Below are positions 8,328 to 16,577 of a stretch of 64,000 nt of DNA, piece by piece. Position numbers and translations under genes: made by a program. The notes beneath the pieces are model-generated. The model was not told the origin of the DNA, did no database searches, and saw only the letters and a program-made list of their open reading frames with translations. Source of the stretch: Christensenella sp. UBA1385 (GTDB taxonomy: Bacteria > Bacillota > Clostridia > Christensenellales > Aristaeellaceae); contig DBQV01000021.1 in assembly GCA_002305755.1 (NCBI GenBank), forward strand, positions 1-64,000. Direction: 5' to 3'. Every line of letters begins with the position of its first letter. Position 1 is the stretch's first letter.

Positions 8328-8957
8328 TTATTTGGTGCCGAACAGCCTGTCGCCGGCGTCGCCCAATCCGGGAACGATATAACCGTGGCTGTTCAGCTTC
8401 TCATCCATAGCCGCCACATAGATATCTACATCCGGATGATCTTCTTCTATCCGCTTGACGCCTTCCGGGGCAGCGATCAGATTGACCAGCCTGATGTGAT
8501 TGCAGCCGCGCTGTTTCAGAAACCTGATGGCGGCGGAAGCGCTGCCGCCTGTCGCCAGCATGGGATCGAGCACAAGCAAAAGCCTCTGCTCAGCGTCCGC
8601 CGGAAGCTTGCAGTAATACTCGACCGGCTGCAAGGTCTCAGGATCGCGATAGAGGCCGATGTGCCCGATTTTGGCATTGGGTACCAGGTTCATGATCCCT
8701 CCCACCATGCCGAGGCCCGCGCGCAGGATCGGGATCACGCCAATCGGGAGGCCGGACAAGGTCCTTGACTTGGTCAGAGTAATAGGGGTCTCCACTTCGA
8801 TCTCTTCCGTTGGCAGATCTCGCGTTACTTCATATACCATCAACATGGAAATCTCATCGAGCAATTCGCGGAACTCTTTTGTGCCGGTATTCTTGTCGCG
8901 CATAATGCTCAGTTTATGCTGGATCAAAGGATGATTGAATACATGTACTTTTGACAT
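8328..8957 (-). CDS. upp: Uracil phosphoribosyltransferase
   Basis: Salvage enzyme converting uracil and PRPP to UMP. The 209 residues begin MSKVHVFNHPLIQHKL, which is the family start; the segment GVIPILRAGLGMVGG, the PRPP-binding loop VLDPMLATGGSA (about 130-141) and the C-terminal uracil-binding YIVPGLGDAGDRLFGT are all intact. A good promoter lies about 40 bases upstream. The AGGAGAGAAA before the ATG serves as ribosome binding site. Confidence 0.97.
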   Translation of the reverse strand: MSKVHVFNHPLIQHKLSIMRDKNTGTKEFRELLDEISMLMVYEVTRDLPTEEIEVETPITLTKSRTLSGLPIGVIPILRAGLGMVGGIMNLVPNAKIGHIGLYRDPETLQPVEYYCKLPADAEQRLLLVLDPMLATGGSASAAIRFLKQRGCNHIRLVNLIAAPEGVKRIEEDHPDVDIYVAAMDEKLNSHGYIVPGLGDAGDRLFGTK

Positions 8958-9003
8958 TTTCTCTCCTCTTTCTCACGTTGATGGGCTAACTGTAACCTGT
9001 AAA

Positions 9004-9032
9004 ATTATATAAGTTTTATGACGATTGCGCAA
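9004..9032 (-). promoter_or_regulatory. Promoter of upp
   Basis: Minus-strand TTGCGC (9027-9032), 17-base spacer, TATAAT (9004-9009, perfect). The remaining bases up to 9186 are AT-rich and hold nothing else I can support. Confidence 0.75.
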
Positions 9033-9186
9033 TACAAGGAAGCAGCTCGATCACAGCAATCGCTTATCTCAAGAAGTAAAGATATATACAGTTTATGCAC
9101 TTCCCCAGAATAAGTATATATCGGTGATAAAGACCTGCAAACCAGGCCGAAACGAAGCTGCTTGGGATACTCTCAGTGAGACAGAC

Positions 9187-10086
9187 CTATCTGAAAGTCT
9201 CCCGCTTCTCGGCCGGTCCGTAAGGCTCCTGCCTCATAGGATCACGTCTCACCAGCACCTCCGGCCCCACCTTTCGGAACAGGCAGATCATTTCATTGGT
9301 CAGTGCCACGTTGGTATATGGTACCTCGATCTCCTTTTGGCTCACAAAGACCGCTTGCGAAAGCTCCTGTTCGTTAAGCTTCACGCTGTCTGATCCCACT
9401 ACGCGCGCGTAGAAGCCCGCGAGCAGAGAGCCCGTGAAGGCCCAGGGCTGGCTCTTATAGTAAGTGATGTTTCCCACCTCAAGCCCCGTCTCTTCCATCA
9501 CCTCCCGCCTTACGGTCTCCTCCAGAGTTTCACCGATCTCAGTGTACCCTGCCACCAGGGCCCAGTGCGGTCTGGCAGGTCTGCCTTCGCCCAAAGCGTA
9601 TTTGGTGAGCAGCAGCCGGTCTCCATCAATCACGCCCACGATGACCGCGGGCATGATCTGGGGGTACTCCCGGTTGCCACAGGCGGGGCAGCGCATCATG
9701 CGCTCCTTGCCGTCATGCACGGTCCGATGGCCGCATACGCCGCAATATTTGCGTGCTCTGTACCACCTGTACAAGTGACTCCCGAGCACGCCGGCAAAGG
9801 CCAGGTGCTGGGGCTGCGCTCCGCGCAGTTTTTGTACCGCCTGAAAGCGAAAGCCTGGTGCCCAAACAGCCCTGAAGGATAAGAAGTATTTCTGCCCGTC
9901 AATGGCGAACAGGTAGATAAAGCGGGCGGGATCCATCTTTTTGCCGTCGAACACAGGATAGGAGACGCCTCCCTGGTCCCTGACCAGTATGGCGTCTCCC
10001 TGGTAGCAAAGCACCGTATCACCGTTTTGGATCACATGAGGATAGTAGGCGTTGTCTAAGCGCAGCGGACTGATTTCATGCAGCAT
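9187..10086 (-). CDS. nudC: NAD(+) diphosphatase NudC (Nudix hydrolase)
   Basis: Hydrolyses NADH/NAD+ to NMN and AMP and, in characterised homologues, removes NAD caps from RNA. The 299 residues have an N-terminal variable domain, a zinc ribbon with CGVCG and CPACG (about 115-137), the Nudix box GYTEIGETLEETVRREVMEE (about 180-200) and the NudC-specific motif SQPWAFTGSLLAGF downstream of it. The canonical SQPWPFPxS is thus slightly altered but recognisable. It is third in the hisS-aspS-nudC operon, 12 bases after aspS. Confidence 0.93.
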   Translation of the reverse strand: MLHEISPLRLDNAYYPHVIQNGDTVLCYQGDAILVRDQGGVSYPVFDGKKMDPARFIYLFAIDGQKYFLSFRAVWAPGFRFQAVQKLRGAQPQHLAFAGVLGSHLYRWYRARKYCGVCGHRTVHDGKERMMRCPACGNREYPQIMPAVIVGVIDGDRLLLTKYALGEGRPARPHWALVAGYTEIGETLEETVRREVMEETGLEVGNITYYKSQPWAFTGSLLAGFYARVVGSDSVKLNEQELSQAVFVSQKEIEVPYTNVALTNEMICLFRKVGPEVLVRRDPMRQEPYGPAEKRETFR

Positions 10087-10098
10087 CTGGTCGCCAGA

Positions 10099-11895
10099 TC
10101 AACCTTTCACATCCTCGTCAAAATGCACATGCAGCATCTTCAGCGCGTCATCCGTCACCCGGCTGGGCGTATCCATCATCAGGCAGGCCGCGTTCTGCGC
10201 CTTCGGGAAGGGGATCACGTCACGCAGGCTTTCGGCGCCGAACAGCATCATCATCAGACGGTCAATGCCGAAAGCAAATCCGCCGTGCGGCGGCGTGCCG
10301 TATTTGAAGGCCTCAAGCAGGAAACCAAAGCGCTTCCAAGCTTCCTCATGCGTAAAGCCGAGCAGACTGAACATCTTCTCCTGCAAATCGGAAGCATGAA
10401 TACGGATGGATCCCGAGCCCATTTCGATGCCGTTGAGCACCAGATCGTAGGATTGGGCACGCGTCAGCTCCGGGTGCTGCTGCATCAGCTCGAAATCCTC
10501 CTCCATTGGCATGGTGAAGGGATGGTGCGCCGCCTGATAGCGCTGCTCCTCCTCGCTCCACTCAAGCAGCGGGAATTCCGTGATCCAAAGCAGGTTGTAC
10601 TTGTTCTTGTCGATCAGGCCAAGCTCGCGGGCCAGCTTGGCCCGCAGCTGGCCCATAGCCGTCAGGGCGATCAGCTTTTTGTCCGCAATGATGAACAGGG
10701 CGTCGCCCTTTTCCACCTTCATGTGTCTGAGCAGCTCGTTCAGCTTATCTTCCGAGAAGAACTTGGCGAAGGAGGAGCGCACGGTGCCGTCCTCATGCAA
10801 GGCCAGCCAGGCCAGCCCCTTCACGTGATAGGTCTTGGCGTATTCACCCAGCGCGTCCATCTCCTTGCGGCTCAGGTGGGCGGCGTTCTTGGCGGTAATG
10901 GCGCAGACCGTCTGCCCTTCCTCGACCGCGCTGTCAAACACGGAGAACCCGCAGCCCTTGACCACCTGGTTGATGGTCTCAATCTGCATGTCATAGCGGG
11001 TGTCGGGCTTGTCGCTGCCATACTTCTCCATGGCGTCCTTCCAGGTCATGCGCGGCAGGGGCAGCTGAAGCTCGATACCCTTGATCTTCCTGAAAACGTT
11101 GGCAAAAGCTCCCTCGACCACGGTCTGGATATCCCTGGGCTCCACAAAGCTCATTTCCAGATCCAGCTGCGTAAACTCCGGTTGACGGTCGGCGCGGCTG
11201 TCCTCATCGCGGAAGCAGCGGGCCACCTGAAAATACTTGTCCATGCCGGCCAACATCAAAAGCTGCTTATAAATCTGTGGGCTCTGCGGCAGCGCGTAGC
11301 ATTCACCGGGATGGATACGGCTGGGCACGAGAAAGTCGCGTGCGCCTTCGGGGGTGGACTTGGTGAGGATCGGTGTCTCAAACTCGGCGAAACCCTCGGC
11401 GATCATGTGTTCCCTGATCGCATTGATGACCCTGGAGCGGTTGATCATCATCTGCTGCATGGAGGGCTTGCGCAGGTCAAGGTACCTGTAGCGCAGCCGG
11501 ACAGCCTCATTATCTTTGGCATCATCCTCGATATAGATAGGCGGCGTTTCGGAGGCGTTGAGCAATTTGGCCTCCTTCACCAGCACCTCCACCCGGCCGG
11601 TAGCCATGCCGGCGTTGACGGCGGAGGCATCGCGCAGCGCCACTTCTCCCTTGACAGCCAACACATACTCAGAGCGCAGAGACCCTCCCAGCGCGAAGGT
11701 CTTCTCATCCAGCTTATCGGCGTTGAATACCACCTGCACCATACCGGAAATATCGCGCAGCCACACAAAGATCACGCCGCCCATGTTGCGCGCGCGCTGC
11801 ACCCAGCCCATCAGCGTCACCTGACGGCCGGCCATCTCCTCACGCGCTTCGCCGCAGCGCAGATCTCTTTTCCATCCGCCCAAAAACTCCGCCAT
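10099..11895 (-). CDS. aspS: Aspartyl-tRNA synthetase
   Basis: Class II synthetase charging tRNA-Asp (possibly also tRNA-Asn). The 598 residues include the N-terminal OB-fold anticodon domain (GWVQRARNMGGVIFVWLRDISG), motif 1, motif 2 (CFRDEDSRADRQPEFTQLDL), the bacterial GAD insertion and motif 3 (GGFAFGIDRLMMML). I chose the ATG at 11893-11895 (MAEFLGG), nine bases after GAGAGG; ATG at 11901 and TTG at 11904 are also in frame. It is directly behind hisS, the usual Firmicutes order. Confidence 0.96.
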   Translation of the reverse strand: MAEFLGGWKRDLRCGEAREEMAGRQVTLMGWVQRARNMGGVIFVWLRDISGMVQVVFNADKLDEKTFALGGSLRSEYVLAVKGEVALRDASAVNAGMATGRVEVLVKEAKLLNASETPPIYIEDDAKDNEAVRLRYRYLDLRKPSMQQMMINRSRVINAIREHMIAEGFAEFETPILTKSTPEGARDFLVPSRIHPGECYALPQSPQIYKQLLMLAGMDKYFQVARCFRDEDSRADRQPEFTQLDLEMSFVEPRDIQTVVEGAFANVFRKIKGIELQLPLPRMTWKDAMEKYGSDKPDTRYDMQIETINQVVKGCGFSVFDSAVEEGQTVCAITAKNAAHLSRKEMDALGEYAKTYHVKGLAWLALHEDGTVRSSFAKFFSEDKLNELLRHMKVEKGDALFIIADKKLIALTAMGQLRAKLARELGLIDKNKYNLLWITEFPLLEWSEEEQRYQAAHHPFTMPMEEDFELMQQHPELTRAQSYDLVLNGIEMGSGSIRIHASDLQEKMFSLLGFTHEEAWKRFGFLLEAFKYGTPPHGGFAFGIDRLMMMLFGAESLRDVIPFPKAQNAACLMMDTPSRVTDDALKMLHVHFDEDVKG

Positions 11896-11900
11896 TTTCA

Positions 11901-13166
11901 TCAACCTCTCAGCATTTTTTCAATGTTGTCACGCGCATCCTGTGCGGGTATTTCGCTTTCTTGTCCGCTTTGCATATCGCGCAGGCGAACGTTCCCCCGC
12001 TCTTTTTCTTCGCCCCCCACGATCGCCATTACCCTGATGCCCAGCTTGTTGGCATATTTGAACTGCGCTCTCAGGTTGCGCCCCGTATGGTCGCAGTCCG
12101 CCCGGATGCCCGCATCTCGCAGAGCCAGCACCAGCCGGAAGGCATCCTCAAAATCCTGCGGCGCAATGTTCGCGGCAAATACCTGGTACTGGGCAGGCTC
12201 CGGCATCGCGATCCCCCTGGTCTCCAGCTCCAGCAGTACGCGCTCAATGCCCAAGCCGAAGCCCACAGCGGGCAGCGCGGGGCCATCCAGCTGTTCCACC
12301 AAGCCGTCATAGCGCCCGCCGCCGCACAGCGCCAGGCCTTCGCGCTGACCGTGCATGATGATCTCAAACACCGTTTTCGTGTAATAATCAAGCCCTCGCA
12401 CGATGAAGGGATCCACCTGATAGCTCACATGGGCGGCGTCCAGCAGCCTTTTGAGGCCCTCAAAGTGGTCGGCGCACTCCTCACACAGACTATCCAGGAT
12501 GATGGGCGCGCCCTTCACCACACGCTTGCAGCCGGGTTCCTTGCAGTCCAGCACGCGCAATGGGTTTCTGTCGAAGCGTTCGCGGCAGTTGTCGCACAGC
12601 TGGTCCATGCGTCCGGCAAGATATTCCCTCAGCTTCTGGTGATAGACGGGGCGGCACTTGGGGCAGCCGATGGAGTTGATATTGACCGTCAGATCATCAA
12701 GCCCCAGCTCGGCAAGCAGCCGCAGCAGGGTGGAGATCAGCTCGGCGTCCGCCGAAGGCTCCTTCGCGCCAAAGCACTCCATGCCGAACTGATGATGCTC
12801 TCTCAGGCGGCCGTGCTGCGGATTTTCATAACGGAAAATTGGGTTGTTGATGTAGTACATCTTGACGGGCTGGGCCTGTGAATACAGCTTTCCCTCAATC
12901 AGGGCGCGCACAGCGCCCGCTGTTCCCTCAGGCTTCAGCGTGATGGAGCGGCCACCCTTGTCGGTAAAGGTGTACATCTCCTTCTGTACGATGTCCGTGG
13001 TATCGCCCACACCGCGCAGGAACAGCTCAGTATGTTCAAAAACCGGCGTGCGCACCTCACGGTACCCCGCCAGCGCGGCGTGTTTGCGCATGAGGCTTTC
13101 AATATACTGAAATTTATAGCTGTCCTGCGGCAGACAATCTTTTGTTCCCTTTGGCGCCTGTACCAT
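11901..13166 (-). CDS. hisS: Histidyl-tRNA synthetase
   Basis: Class II synthetase for tRNA-His. The 421 residues start MVQAPKGTKDCLP, the family N-terminus; motif 2 appears as FRYENPQHGRLREHHQFG, the histidine-binding motif as VRGLDYYTKTVFE, and motif 3 as GFGLGIERV. The open frame extends upstream through the leader, but the ATG at 13164-13166 is preceded by GGGGGAG and matches the family start. Expression is controlled by the T-box leader just upstream. A mid-protein cluster CPKCRPVYHQ...CDNC..CKEPGC has several CxxC pairs, seen in other HisRS. Confidence 0.96.
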   Translation of the reverse strand: MVQAPKGTKDCLPQDSYKFQYIESLMRKHAALAGYREVRTPVFEHTELFLRGVGDTTDIVQKEMYTFTDKGGRSITLKPEGTAGAVRALIEGKLYSQAQPVKMYYINNPIFRYENPQHGRLREHHQFGMECFGAKEPSADAELISTLLRLLAELGLDDLTVNINSIGCPKCRPVYHQKLREYLAGRMDQLCDNCRERFDRNPLRVLDCKEPGCKRVVKGAPIILDSLCEECADHFEGLKRLLDAAHVSYQVDPFIVRGLDYYTKTVFEIIMHGQREGLALCGGGRYDGLVEQLDGPALPAVGFGLGIERVLLELETRGIAMPEPAQYQVFAANIAPQDFEDAFRLVLALRDAGIRADCDHTGRNLRAQFKYANKLGIRVMAIVGGEEKERGNVRLRDMQSGQESEIPAQDARDNIEKMLRG

Positions 13167-13179
13167 GGCTCCCCCTTTC

Positions 13180-13394
13180 AAAAAACAAGCCCACGCATAC
13201 AATATGCATGGGACGATCAAATCGCGGTACCACCCTGCTTGCACTGTAAAGTGCCGCTCAAAACCGATAACGCGGGTCCGCGCCGGCTCTCGCCGGCGGC
13301 TCCGGGGTGTCACGATGCCGCTTTGCCGGGAGACTTGCAGCCAAGGTCTCCTTCTCTTCAGGCAGGGGTTGCATCCACTTCCCATCACAGCCGT
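13180..13394 (-). promoter_or_regulatory. T-box riboswitch leader of hisS-aspS-nudC
   Basis: tRNA-sensing leader between promoter and hisS. The antiterminator T-box core AGGGTGGTACCGCG is at 13223-13236. It is followed by a terminator (13180-13212) with stem CCCATGCATA/TATGCGTGGG and a run of six T. Upstream bases have the length for Stem I. His triplets CAT and CAC both occur on the 3' side of Stem I, and I cannot decide which is the specifier. Known mechanism: uncharged tRNA-His stabilises the antiterminator and allows read-through. Confidence 0.92.
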
Positions 13395-13400
13395 AGACAT

Positions 13401-13430
13401 ATTATAGGTGACTGTTCAGCATTTTGTCAA
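13401..13430 (-). promoter_or_regulatory. hisS promoter (shares -35 with pgi promoter)
   Basis: Minus-strand TTGACA (13425-13430, perfect), 18-base spacer, TATAAT (13401-13406, perfect). Transcription would start near 13394, at the head of the T-box leader. Confidence 0.85.
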
Positions 13431-13452
13431 CGCCGATACGCTGTGTTATAAT
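13424..13452 (+). promoter_or_regulatory. pgi promoter (shares -35 with hisS promoter)
   Basis: Plus-strand TTGTCA (13424-13429, 5 of 6), 17-base spacer, TATAAT (13447-13452, perfect). Its -35 occupies the same base pairs, on the opposite strand, as the hisS -35. The pgi 5' untranslated region would be only about 20 bases. Confidence 0.8.
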
Positions 13453-13480
13453 ATTGGGCATGATAAAGGAGGACGGCAAG

Positions 13481-14914
13481 ATGTTTGATTCCATACACGA
13501 TGCGAGCCCCGAAATACGTCTTGATGTAAACCATTTGATGAGCGATATGCTGGGCGAAAAGTTCGGTCTGACGGAAAAGGAGCTGGATGCCCTTGCTCCC
13601 CGCGCCACAGCTGCCTTTGAAGCGGTGAAAGCAAACCGCGGAACGGGCTGGCTGGGCTGGACCGAACTGCCCTACAATCAGGATGACATCGTCAGAGATA
13701 TACTTGATACCGCTCAAAAAGTTCGGGGTGAGTTTAAGGCTTTCGTGGTGCTTGGCATCGGCGGCAGCGCGCTTGGGCCCATCGCTGTGCAGCAGGCGCT
13801 TAACCACCTTCACTACAACGAACTGAGCGATGAAAAGAGAGGCGGTCCCCGCTTCTATGTGGAAGACAATATCGATCCCGAACGCATGCAGGCCCTGCTG
13901 GATGTGATCGATCTGAAAACCACCTGTTTCAACATCATCACCAAGTCCGGCGCCACGGCTGAAACCATGAGTCAATACCTGATCATCTCCGAGGCCCTGA
14001 AAAAGCAGGTGCCGGACAGCTGGCAGCGGCACATCATCGCCACCACCGACCGCGAGAAGGGCAACCTGATCAAGCTGGCGCAGAAGGAAGGCTTCAAGCT
14101 GTTCTATATCCCCTCCTCCGTTGGCGGCCGCTTCAGCGAATTGAGCCCGGTCGGGCTGCTGTCCGCCGCCGTCTGCGCCATCGACATCAAGGCCATGCTC
14201 AAAGGAGCCGCTGACATGGACGCCCGCTGTTCCGAGGCCGACCTCTGGAAAAACCCCGCGTTGCTGGAGGCCGCCATACAGTATGCGCTGATGCAGCAGA
14301 GGGGTATCAACGTGCATGTGATGATGCCCTATGCCGACAGTCTAAAGCTGATGGCAGACTGGTTCTGCCAGCTGTGGGCCGAAAGCCTCGGCAAAAACGT
14401 AACCCGCAAAGGCGAGCCGGTCAATGTTGGACAAACGCCCGCCAAGTCCCTGGGCGTGACGGATCAGCACAGCCAGCTGCAGCTCTACACCGAAGGCCCC
14501 TACGACAAAGTGGTCACGCTGCTCAAGGTGGAAAAGTTCCGGTCGGAGACGACCATTCCCCACGGCTGCGAGGATTTTGCGGATGTCGCTTTCCTCGGCG
14601 GCAAGAGCCACAACCAGCTGATCGAGGCGGAGCGTTTGGGCACGGAATACGCCCTTCTGAAAGCAAAGCGCATGAGCCAGACCATTACGCTCCCCCTTGT
14701 GAACGAACATACCATCGGCCAGCTGATCTACTTCTTCGAACTGGTGACCGCCTATGTGGGCGAGCTGCTGGATATCGACGCTTTCAATCAGCCAGGTGTG
14801 GAAGAATCCAAGATCGCTTCCTACGCCGTGCTTGGCAACAAGGCCGAGAAATTCCAGAAAAAGCAGCAGGAAATGGCTGCCGCTCCCGCGCCCAAGAGCC
14901 GATACATTCTCTGA
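13481..14914 (+). CDS. pgi: Glucose-6-phosphate isomerase
   Basis: Glycolytic enzyme interconverting glucose-6-phosphate and fructose-6-phosphate. The 477 residues carry two SIS domains: the first with VVLGIGGSALGP (about 90-101) and the phosphate-binding ITKSGATAET, the second with SPVGLLSAAVCAIDI and later GVTDQHSQLQLYTEGP containing the catalytic-region His. The ATG at 13481 is eight bases after AGGAGG. It has its own short-leader promoter and a strong terminator, so it is monocistronic. Confidence 0.96.
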   Translation: MFDSIHDASPEIRLDVNHLMSDMLGEKFGLTEKELDALAPRATAAFEAVKANRGTGWLGWTELPYNQDDIVRDILDTAQKVRGEFKAFVVLGIGGSALGPIAVQQALNHLHYNELSDEKRGGPRFYVEDNIDPERMQALLDVIDLKTTCFNIITKSGATAETMSQYLIISEALKKQVPDSWQRHIIATTDREKGNLIKLAQKEGFKLFYIPSSVGGRFSELSPVGLLSAAVCAIDIKAMLKGAADMDARCSEADLWKNPALLEAAIQYALMQQRGINVHVMMPYADSLKLMADWFCQLWAESLGKNVTRKGEPVNVGQTPAKSLGVTDQHSQLQLYTEGPYDKVVTLLKVEKFRSETTIPHGCEDFADVAFLGGKSHNQLIEAERLGTEYALLKAKRMSQTITLPLVNEHTIGQLIYFFELVTAYVGELLDIDAFNQPGVEESKIASYAVLGNKAEKFQKKQQEMAAAPAPKSRYIL

Positions 14915-14928
14915 TAGCGCTTGACTTT

Positions 14929-14955
14929 AGAGCCGCCTCGTGGCGGCTCTTTTTT
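14929..14955 (+). terminator. Intrinsic terminator of pgi
   Basis: AGAGCCGCC / GGCGGCTCT 9-bp stem with a 4-base loop, followed by TTTTT. It lies 15 bases after the pgi stop codon. Confidence 0.92.
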
Positions 14956-14979
14956 GAATCTGCGCGTTTGCCGATCCCC

Positions 14980-15008
14980 TTGCAAGACGGAGCCGAATGT
15001 TGTAAAAT
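14980..15008 (+). promoter_or_regulatory. Promoter of brnQ
   Basis: TTGCAA (14980-14985, 4 of 6), 17-base spacer, TAAAAT (15003-15008, 5 of 6), 42 bases before the TTG start codon. Confidence 0.65.
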
Positions 15009-15588
15009 AAATACAGAAAAAAAACATCGCATTGAAAAGGGGGCCGTGTTTTGGGAAGCAGAAAGTTTCGTGACACCCTGATTGCCGGTCTGACGCTGTT
15101 CGCCATGTTCCTTGGCGCGGGGAATGTTATCTTCCCTCCCTATGTGGGTGTGCTGGCCGGCGACAGGTGGGGCATCGCCGCGTTTGGCTTTATACTGACG
15201 GCAGCGGGCCTGCCGCTGCTGGGAACGCTGACCGTTGTGCGCCTGGACGGCGCGCCCGACAAACTGTGCGCCCGGGCTTGGCCAGGAATGGGCATAGCGC
15301 TTAACATCCTGATACTCGTGATGATCGGTCCCCTGTTTGCTATCCCCCGCACCGCGGCCACTACCATCGAACTCAGCGTGCTTCCATTTCTTTCGGAAGG
15401 AGCGGACATCCGCCTGGTCAGCGCGCTGGTATCGATGGTGTTTTTTGCCGTCACCTATGCCCTCAGCGTTTCGGAAAGCCGCGTGATCGATACCATCGGC
15501 GGCGTGCTTTCACCCCTGCTCATGCTGTTTCTGCTGCTTTCCATCGCGCTCAGCATACTGCGTCCCATAGGCACGCCCGACAAGAATC

Positions 15589-15592
15589 TGGT
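15589..15592. repeat. Left 4-bp target site duplication (TGGT)
   Basis: TGGT directly before the left inverted repeat, within brnQ codons for Leu-Val. Confidence 0.75.
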
Positions 15593-15712
15593 CAGACTGT
15601 CTGAAAACACAAAGCATCGGCGGATTTTTGCCCGAATTGGGATAAAATCTCAACCGTTACATACAAAAACCGTCCGTTTTCCTTGATAAATCAAGAGTTT
15701 TCGGACGGTTTG
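15593..15712 (+). mobile_element. 120-bp MITE-like element inside brnQ
   Basis: The ends are imperfect terminal inverted repeats: CAGACTGTCTGAAAAC at the left and, read inward from the right, CAAACCGTCCGAAAAC (13 of 16 identical). The insertion is flanked by direct TGGT copies. A third copy of the end sequence, AAACCGTCCG at about 15669, pairs with the right end to form a long hairpin that also contains CTTGAT/ATCAAG. There is no coding capacity, so it would need a transposase in trans. I saw no other copy in this window by eye; the family is unknown. Confidence 0.82.
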
Positions 15713-15716
15713 TGGT
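15713..15716. repeat. Right 4-bp target site duplication (TGGT)
   Basis: TGGT directly after the right inverted repeat; removing this copy with the element restores the brnQ frame. Confidence 0.75.
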
Positions 15717-16519
15717 ACAGGGCAGCGTATTCTACTACGGCTTCTCCTCCGGCTACCAAACCATGGACGGCATCGGCTCCCTGGTGATGAGCGGCACCAT
15801 CGCCGCCTTCATTTCTCAAAGAGGCTATGGAAGGGCGGAAGGCCACGGTATCCTGGTACGCGCTGCGATCATCGCGGCTGCCCTGCTTGGCTCGGTCTAT
15901 CTGGGCTATACCTGGATCGGAGCATCCGGCAGCGGAACGCTGCGCGAGCTTTCTTCCCGCACCGCGATGCTCAGCCGGGCCTCATTGATGCTCAGCGGGC
16001 ACTTCGGGCGGATCCTTCTGGCGCTCGTCATTTTCTTCGCCTGTCTCACCACTTCTTCAGGCCTTACGGTCACCTTCGCTCAGTATTTTAGCAGACTCAG
16101 CCGCGGAAAAGTCAGTTACAGGTTGCTTTGCGCCATTGTGGTGGCTATCAGCTTCGGCATCTCGCTCGTGGGTGTGGAAGGCATCATCTCCATCTCCGGG
16201 CCTGTGCTGGAGGTCATCTATCCCCTGTGCATCGTCTTGATCGCGCTGAACCTGTTGTCAAAATACATCAAATCGGACGGCGCCTTTCGCGGAGCTGTCA
16301 TCGGCACGCTGCTGGTCTGCGCGGTGCTGGCCGCGCGCGCCATCGGGCCCCTGAAGCCCCTGGGCGACCATATCCTTGACCTGTTGCCCTTTGGCGGCAG
16401 CGGTTTTGGCTATGTGGTGCCCGCGGCAGTCGGATTTGCCCTGGGCAGCTGGAGCGGTAAGGCTCGCTCGCGCCCCAGCAAAGCCAGCTCCAAGGCAGTC
16501 TTCTGATTCTTCCATCGAC

Positions 16520-16556
16520 AAAGGCTGCGGCGAAACGTGCATCGCCGCAGCCTTTT
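16520..16556. terminator. Bidirectional terminator between brnQ and gcvPB
   Basis: A 14-bp perfect stem AAAGGCTGCGGCGA / TCGCCGCAGCCTTT around an 8-base loop, with T runs on both strands (TTTT on plus, TTT on minus), between converging genes. Confidence 0.85.
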
Positions 16557-16577
16557 AGTGTATCAAATCAGTCAAAA

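Larger units (their letters stand above)
15051..16506 (+). pseudogene. brnQ: Branched-chain amino acid transporter BrnQ, disrupted by an insertion
   Basis: LIV-II type sodium/proton-coupled uptake of leucine, isoleucine and valine across the membrane. The N-terminal part (180 codons, starting at TTG 15051 after AAAAGGGGG) has the family motif LFAMFLGAGNVIFPPYVG; the C-terminal part from 15717 has GYQTMDGIGSLVMSG, CLTTSSGLTVTFAQYF and about seven membrane segments. Between them lies a 120-bp element that introduces a frame shift and stops. Deleting the element and one TGGT copy leaves an uninterrupted 444-codon gene of normal BrnQ length, with the join reading K-N-L-V-Q-G. The gene is therefore a recent knock-out, unless the insertion is variable in the population. 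The C-terminal half has no start signal of its own. Confidence 0.9.

Noticed and set aside
10078..12312. Long plus-strand open frame of 744 codons
   Set aside because: It is antisense to aspS and the end of hisS, both of which are unmistakable.
13167..13400. N-terminal extension of HisRS by 78 residues
   Set aside because: This stretch is the T-box leader with a terminator and antiterminator; the family start is the ATG at 13166.
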